Below the pieces are notes generated by a model that worked only from the letters and a program-made list of their open reading frames with translations, searched no databases and was not told where the DNA came from. From Blastobasis lacticolella (Eukaryota > Arthropoda > Insecta > Lepidoptera > Blastobasidae): a stretch of 64,000 nt of DNA. Where the stretch lies: positions 18,413,907 to 18,477,906 of the forward strand of contig LR990041.1 of NCBI GenBank assembly GCA_905147135.1, read 5' to 3'. The translations under genes were made by a program, and so were the position numbers. Shown piece after piece: positions 59,371 to 64,000 of this stretch; the first letter of the stretch is position 1; every line of letters begins with the position of its first letter.

Positions 59371-62115
59371 AGGAGTAGTTTAGGCAACGAATACAAATCT
59401 CTTGGACGAACCAACTGCGACGACACGCGGCGCGCCCGCCGGGGAGCCGCCCCGCTATTGTGTAGGCTAAGTAAGCATTAAGTTTAGATTTGGGCTGTCT
59501 ATGTTATACTAGTGTTCTCGACAAACGTAGGTAATGTGCAATGAACATATCAGGCGAGGCGCCAGAGGCCGCGGCGTCGCAGAGCATCAGGCGCTGTCGT
59601 AATTGGCAACGAACGGTTGTGCGACGGGCGGTTTGGAGGTCTTCTATTGGTCGGGCGACGACCGTTGCGAGTTAAGACAGCATCTTAGCCGCTGATAGGC
59701 GCCTACACTTTAACCCTGTAAAAAGAGGGGTGTAATGTGTAAAACGGTGCGGGTGTATCCTTGTAGTATTTAAGTGAGAGGAACACCCTCGCGTTTGGCG
59801 CTGCTTCGCAATAAGAACTAGGCAATACTGTAGGTAACGCAGTTTAATATTTATTATAGAATATTTAAATAGTAAGCGGATTTTGTCAAGACCTGCCCGG
59901 ATATACGGCCACCTGTAAGCATAAGTTACATAGGACTTACAGCCGCACCTCAAGTTTCCTGACCCCTCTAATACGCTCACGGGCTCACGCTTATGGAACG
60001 AGCTATTTGCTATAGTTTTGATGCATTTTGATGTTAACTCTTGATGTGCGGCCTTGTGGTGTAGGTACATCCACGCCGAAACCCCTAAACCAGATAACTT
60101 TGAAACTACGACACGGTTGCTATGTTATTAAGTACTTACATAAGTTATCCTAACTTTGGTTGTTGACGAGTGTTAAGACTGCGCCAAGATGCCCCGTATT
60201 TTATTCGTATTTTAGTATTCGTAGTTTCGTATTTTATTGTTTGGTAGGTGTGTAAAACGGTGTGTCCCACAGGCCACGTTACTACGTATGTATGTACTAT
60301 GTAGGTAAATAATGAACAGTATTCATCAGTGCAAGTACCTAAGTAGTATTGTAATGCTCACAGACCAGTGCAATGGCTATAACGAATTGTGAGCTAGGCT
60401 AAGATTTCTGAATTTTTATAGTCGTTATATTTTAAAAACTAGGGAAGATTGCTACGATTCATCTTATACGCGACTAGTTAAAAAACACGAGATACGTAAT
60501 CTCTGACATACCTAATGGTAAATTAAGTGCCCTAAGTGCCTAGGTAGATGACCCCGCTGCATCATATCATCATTCATCAGCAGTGTACCTCCAAGGCTAC
60601 ATCACCACAAGGGACCATCCGAGGGGGGAAAGTAGCAATCCCTAAGCTACGAGTCATCACAGCCCATAACAGTCCACTGCAGGACATTGGGTCTCTCCCA
60701 TTAAAGCCTTAATCTTCAGGCATGGCTGGCGGGCTGGAGATAGCAGTGAGACGGTACTGCCCAAATCACAGAGAATGACGTCTGTCTTTGTGACGACTCC
60801 ACCTGCCAGCCCCAACCTACGGAGACTATAGATATTTTGCCTCGAAAACATTAGTCGCCTTGTGCGACACTCACGAGTGTAAGGGGTGGTGCTATTCTAC
60901 TCAGCCGGACACCACACGGCACTACGAGTAGGTAAACATCGTGAATAGGTGACTTAAACCATGAAAACGTTATTGTAAATGTGACCAGGTGTAAGGTCTT
61001 TTTGCATGTAAAGTCATCCAAGAAATTGGTCTTTTGCTCCTACGGGAGAAACGCGTGACGGTTTTTAGGTAGGTATTTCTATATGTATATTTAGGCGTGA
61101 GGCGAGTTTAGGTGTCATCTAATGTTGGTGTGACTGCAATGCTTTTGCTTATTAGGAATGTCTAGGCGTAGCATAAGTTTAGTGCAATCGGCATCTACTT
61201 TCTGACCTTGACCGACCTTACAGTCAGTATCATACGTATAAATATCCTGCTACAATTAAAACTGCCGTTGAACTGCTATTGCGATCCAATTACAATTCAA
61301 TCGAGCCAAGTAAATTAGAGGACTGGTCTGTACCTACCTGAGGCCTGGCGCGTAATTTTGTATCTGTTCCCCCTACATAACTTTGGAAAGATTTTATAAT
61401 TCGTGTGAAATCTTTTAATTTATGTGAATATTGCATAAATTAGATACATTATTAGTACCTACCTCCATGACTAACTGGATGAGATAAGACGGGCTACCTG
61501 AAAACAGAGCGGGAATACAGAACATAACTTTTAAATTCGCTTTATAAAAACTTGAAAGGCCTAGCTAGCAAGCGGAAGCACTTGCAATGGTTTTAAAATA
61601 AAATACGCCTAATCAGTTAGTAACGACATTCTCTTCTTAGGTAGGTTCTCTAATAAAGCACAGTATCTGTCTATACCCATTGTGATTAGCACGGTGTTTT
61701 AGTATGTCCGGCAGGTGTTGTTATTTAGGTAAATGAACAAGTAAATGTTAATGTGGCTGATGTATGTTTGTTATGTATGTGTGCATCACACAATGGGTGC
61801 GTCAGGCATAAAACTTATTTGTAGCGCTTAAAATTTAAATGTCATCCTTGAATTAAGAACCTGGCTCACCTACTCATATAACTTTCCAAATAGCGCACAC
61901 ATGGGGGTAAATAAATAACTGTTAGGTATGGAGTTTGTATTTATATCCTAGCAGAAAATTCTTTAGCGGTAAATGAAGCGCTGTACAGTCAAAGATATCT
62001 ATGTTAACATGTAGAAGTCTTTGTGTACAGTATGTTGAAGTTATCTGCCCCTCTCTTACGTGGATTCTCTTCTCAAGGGGTCCGCAATCTGCTATAACCA
62101 TGTGTACCTACATAC
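59371..62115 (+). other. PPP1R14 3' UTR and downstream spacer
   Basis: No further exon recognised. AATAAA-type signals occur at several points (for example 61605 and 61908), so the transcript end cannot be fixed. The 132-codon minus-strand ORF at 59672-60070 has no family features. Confidence 0.4.
60656..60860 (-). repeat. Dispersed repeat (CAGCCCATAACAGTCCACTG), copy 2
   Basis: ACAGCCCATAACAGTCCACT, GCAGGACATTGGGTCTCTCC, TGGCTGGCGGGCTGGAGATA, CCTACGGAGACTATAGATAT. Confidence 0.65.
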
Positions 62116-62120
62116 GAGTA

Positions 62121-62356
62121 CAATGGACCCTCGTTAAAGGAGTGAGTGAATCGTGTAAAATAACTGGCAGCGGCAATTTGTTACATCGAATCACGAGTTG
62201 TGATTCGCAGTGGCGAACTTTCGACGACGCGCGATTCGATATAAATATTTCGACGTCACGTATCACGCTCATAAACCCATTTTGGTACCTAAGTAATTAA
62301 CATCACAGTCGTAATATTGGCCCGCGAGCAGCGTTCTATCTAACGAGGGTCCACTG
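62121..62356. mobile_element. mariner/pogo-like MITE, 236 bp
   Basis: Ends CARTGGACCCTCGTTA and complement TAACGAGGGTCCACTG, flanked by TA on both sides (62119-62120, 62357-62358), the target of the Tc1/mariner superfamily. Confidence 0.88.
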
Positions 62357-62567
62357 TATTTCATTTTTGCCCGACGCACCCAAATTGTTTCGCAATATTT
62401 CGCATGCGCAGTTTGCGCAGTGACGTTGATTGAAATCGCCGCTACGGCGCGCTGCACGATTGTCGTTTTGTAATCAATAAATCAATTTATTAGAAAATGT
62501 GTGTTTATTTAACCCATCATGCCCCTTTTTAGATACTTATCCACCAAAATTTTGTTTTAGTAATTTT

Positions 62568-62735
62568 TGGGAGTGTCGGTGAACAAATAGCTAGCGGGTC
62601 TGACTCGTACGCTGTTCGATACCCTGCAACCACATACTTTTTATCTGAGAAAGCATATATTTCCTAACCGACGCTCCTACGTGGAGAGAAAACATCATGA
62701 TAAAACCTGCACATTCAAGCGACTGAACGTAAATC
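62568..62735 (+). mobile_element. Decayed SINE, 5' half
   Basis: GGGAGTGTCGGTGAACAAAT, GCGGGTCTGACTCGTACGC, TAACCGACGCTCCTACG, GAAAACATCATGATAAAACC, TGCACATTCAAGCGACTGAA. Confidence 0.7.
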
Positions 62736-62749
62736 CAATCTTTTTTTTT

Positions 62750-62825
62750 AAATCTTAGTGTTGGCAAGCTTATGGCCTGATGGTAAGCAGTTATAGCAGC
62801 CTATGGACGTTTGCAATACCTGCAG
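62750..62825 (+). repeat. GGTGGCAAA-family fragment
   Basis: GTGTTGGCAAGCTTATGGCC, TGATGGTAAGCAGTTATAGC, AGCCTATGGACGTTTGCAAT, ACC. Confidence 0.55.
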
Positions 62826-62867
62826 TCGTACCGCCTAACTCCGATAGTACGCGGCCATCTTATTCAA

Positions 62868-63028
62868 TGAGCAGTTTTCCAATAGGTATCTAAAGCATTC
62901 CTAACCACTCACTAGATGGCGCCCCGACAATTTTGGTTCTTAGCAAACAGGATATAAACACTGGGTACGTTGTATTGGATAATATTGTATTTGTCAATAG
63001 TTTTCAACCATTTTAGTGGTTGTAATAA
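62868..63028 (+). repeat. Second copy of the 4092 element (left half)
   Basis: CAATGAGCAGTTTTCCAATA through ATATTGTATTTGTCAATAG matches 4093-4282 almost base for base, except that about 25 bp after TTTTGG are missing. Confidence 0.75.
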
Positions 63029-63044
63029 TTAGAGATGAAACGGA

Positions 63045-63095
63045 TAGTTGTTTGGCCGGATACCGGATATCCGGCGGCCGGATATTCGCAGGTCA
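63045..63095. repeat. CCGGATATCCGG palindromic remnant
   Basis: TTTGGCCGGATACCGGATAT, CCGGCGGCCGGATATTCGC, a self-complementary cluster of CCGGATA motifs as at ends of some DNA transposons. Confidence 0.4.
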
Positions 63096-63539
63096 TAGTC
63101 TCTGAACAAGTTTGTGCAAGCTGTAATCGCGGCATGTGTTAATGTAATTTAAAGTTTTCGTTTAATGTGAATAATTTGAACGTTGAACTGAACAATTCTT
63201 CCGCCCTCATACGGATTGATAGTTACAAAATACGGGCTTACATATTAGCCCACAGCATCGTAGAGGATAAACGACATCGTATACTATCTCTAAATATAAA
63301 GAAATTCATATTTTTAATCCAGGATAATATTTTTTCATATCTATACAATCAATATATATCTTGATTGACTTTAAATTATTACACTAAGTACATTATAATA
63401 CTAAACAGCACTTGTCAAAACTACACACGACAAAAATGCGCATTTATGCTGATCAGCGGGTGTAACCCTGTTGGGCAAAGTACGTAATGACCACACTCGT
63501 GGAAGTTACAAAGTTACACCTATGCCCGAGAAAATTTAA

Positions 63540-63790
63540 GAACGCTCAATGCGATGGTGTGGGCATGTGCTCCGCCGCCCCACCTTACCTTAGTAACCTT
63601 GCAACCTTAGTGCAAGTAGCCCTAAATTTGGCGACGACGACTCGGTGACGCGGAAGACACCCACACGCCACCTGGCTGACGGCGGACTGAAGGACAATAT
63701 TATTGACGCTGCTACTGCTCAAAATAGAGAGAAATGGAGGAAGCAGACAAGGAGAGCTGACTCCAGCTAATGGAAAAGGCATAATGCAAA
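63540..63790 (+). mobile_element. RTE-like LINE, 3' end fragment
   Basis: AATGCGATGGTGTGGGCATG, TGCTCCGCCG (RWCGHVLRR-like), then GACACCCACACGCCACCTGG, AATAGAGAGAAATGGAGGAA and a final AAAAGGCATAATGCAAAAAG. Confidence 0.55.
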
Positions 63791-64000
63791 AAGAAGAGAC
63801 CAGAAATCTATTAAAATGTTTTGCTAACCTACCAAATAAACGATACAAGTAGAATAGGTGCCGATGCCGACATTATCAATAGTTCTTTGATTAATATTTA
63901 TGGTTTTTGAACGTATTGATACGACTTTTTACTGGGCTGCTACAGAAGGGCATATATTTCCGATGAGCAAAATCACTTTTATGGGCTTTTTATAAATTTT

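Noticed and set aside
59672..60070. 132-codon minus-strand ORF
   Set aside because: Lies in the expected 3' UTR of PPP1R14; no motif, coding bias or splice context.
63585..63848. 87-codon minus-strand ORF near the right edge
   Set aside because: Antisense to an RTE-like LINE remnant; not a gene.

Overview
The window looks like nuclear DNA of an insect, most likely a moth or butterfly (Lepidoptera). Coding exons are short, GC-rich and cleanly spliced, and sit in AT-rich introns and spacers packed with dispersed repeats. The repeat mix points the same way: tRNA-derived SINEs ending in a GATGATT-like tail, 3' ends of RTE-type and CR1/Jockey-type LINEs, and many short inverted-repeat elements. 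The order is an inference. There is no operon, CRISPR array, rRNA or functional tRNA.

Four recognisable genes were rebuilt by hand from splice sites and reading phase. (1) Positions 174-2146, minus strand: the first 196 codons, in three exons, of DMAP1, a subunit of the NuA4/TIP60 and SWR1/SRCAP chromatin complexes; the gene runs off the left edge. (2) Positions 14635-24329, plus: a ninein-family centrosomal protein (ninein/NINL, fly Bsg25D), about 778 codons in six exons. (3) Positions 35998-42758, minus: a single-pass membrane protein of 521 residues with signal peptide, MANSC domain, LDL-receptor class A domain, long Pro- and His-rich stalk, transmembrane segment and short tail (LRP11-like), in eight exons. 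(4) Positions 43492-59370, plus: a PP1 inhibitor of the PPP1R14 (CPI-17/PHI-1/KEPI) family, 167 residues in six exons. Genes 3 and 4 are head to head, with 733 bp between their start codons, so they may share a promoter. A fifth, intronless reading frame (6826-7320, plus, 164 residues) is convincing as coding but not recognised.

The rest is mobile DNA and its debris. Several insertions can be read precisely: two hAT-type elements with 8-bp target duplications (3691-5059, 12857-13726), a TAA-flanked Harbinger-like MITE (10747-10926), a TA-flanked mariner/pogo-like MITE (62121-62356), two MITE families with 3-bp CWG target sites (46660 and 51058; 21891 and 56073), and four SINEs with 14-17 bp target duplications. 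A 1377-bp foldback element (32847-34223) carries a long (GGTCCW)n minisatellite. Several elements sit within a few bases of splice sites of genes 3 and 4.

The least expected feature is in the ninein gene. Two different exons have partial tandem copies beside them: a shortened copy of exon 3 that keeps frame and both splice sites (20622-20723), and a copy of the start of exon 6 that keeps its acceptor (24029-24101). These could be decaying duplications or new alternative exons. No host-defence cluster or new enzymatic system was recognised. The regions 2147-3240, 7321-8890, 27950-28880, 31080-32480 and 59371-62115 hold no gene I can support.
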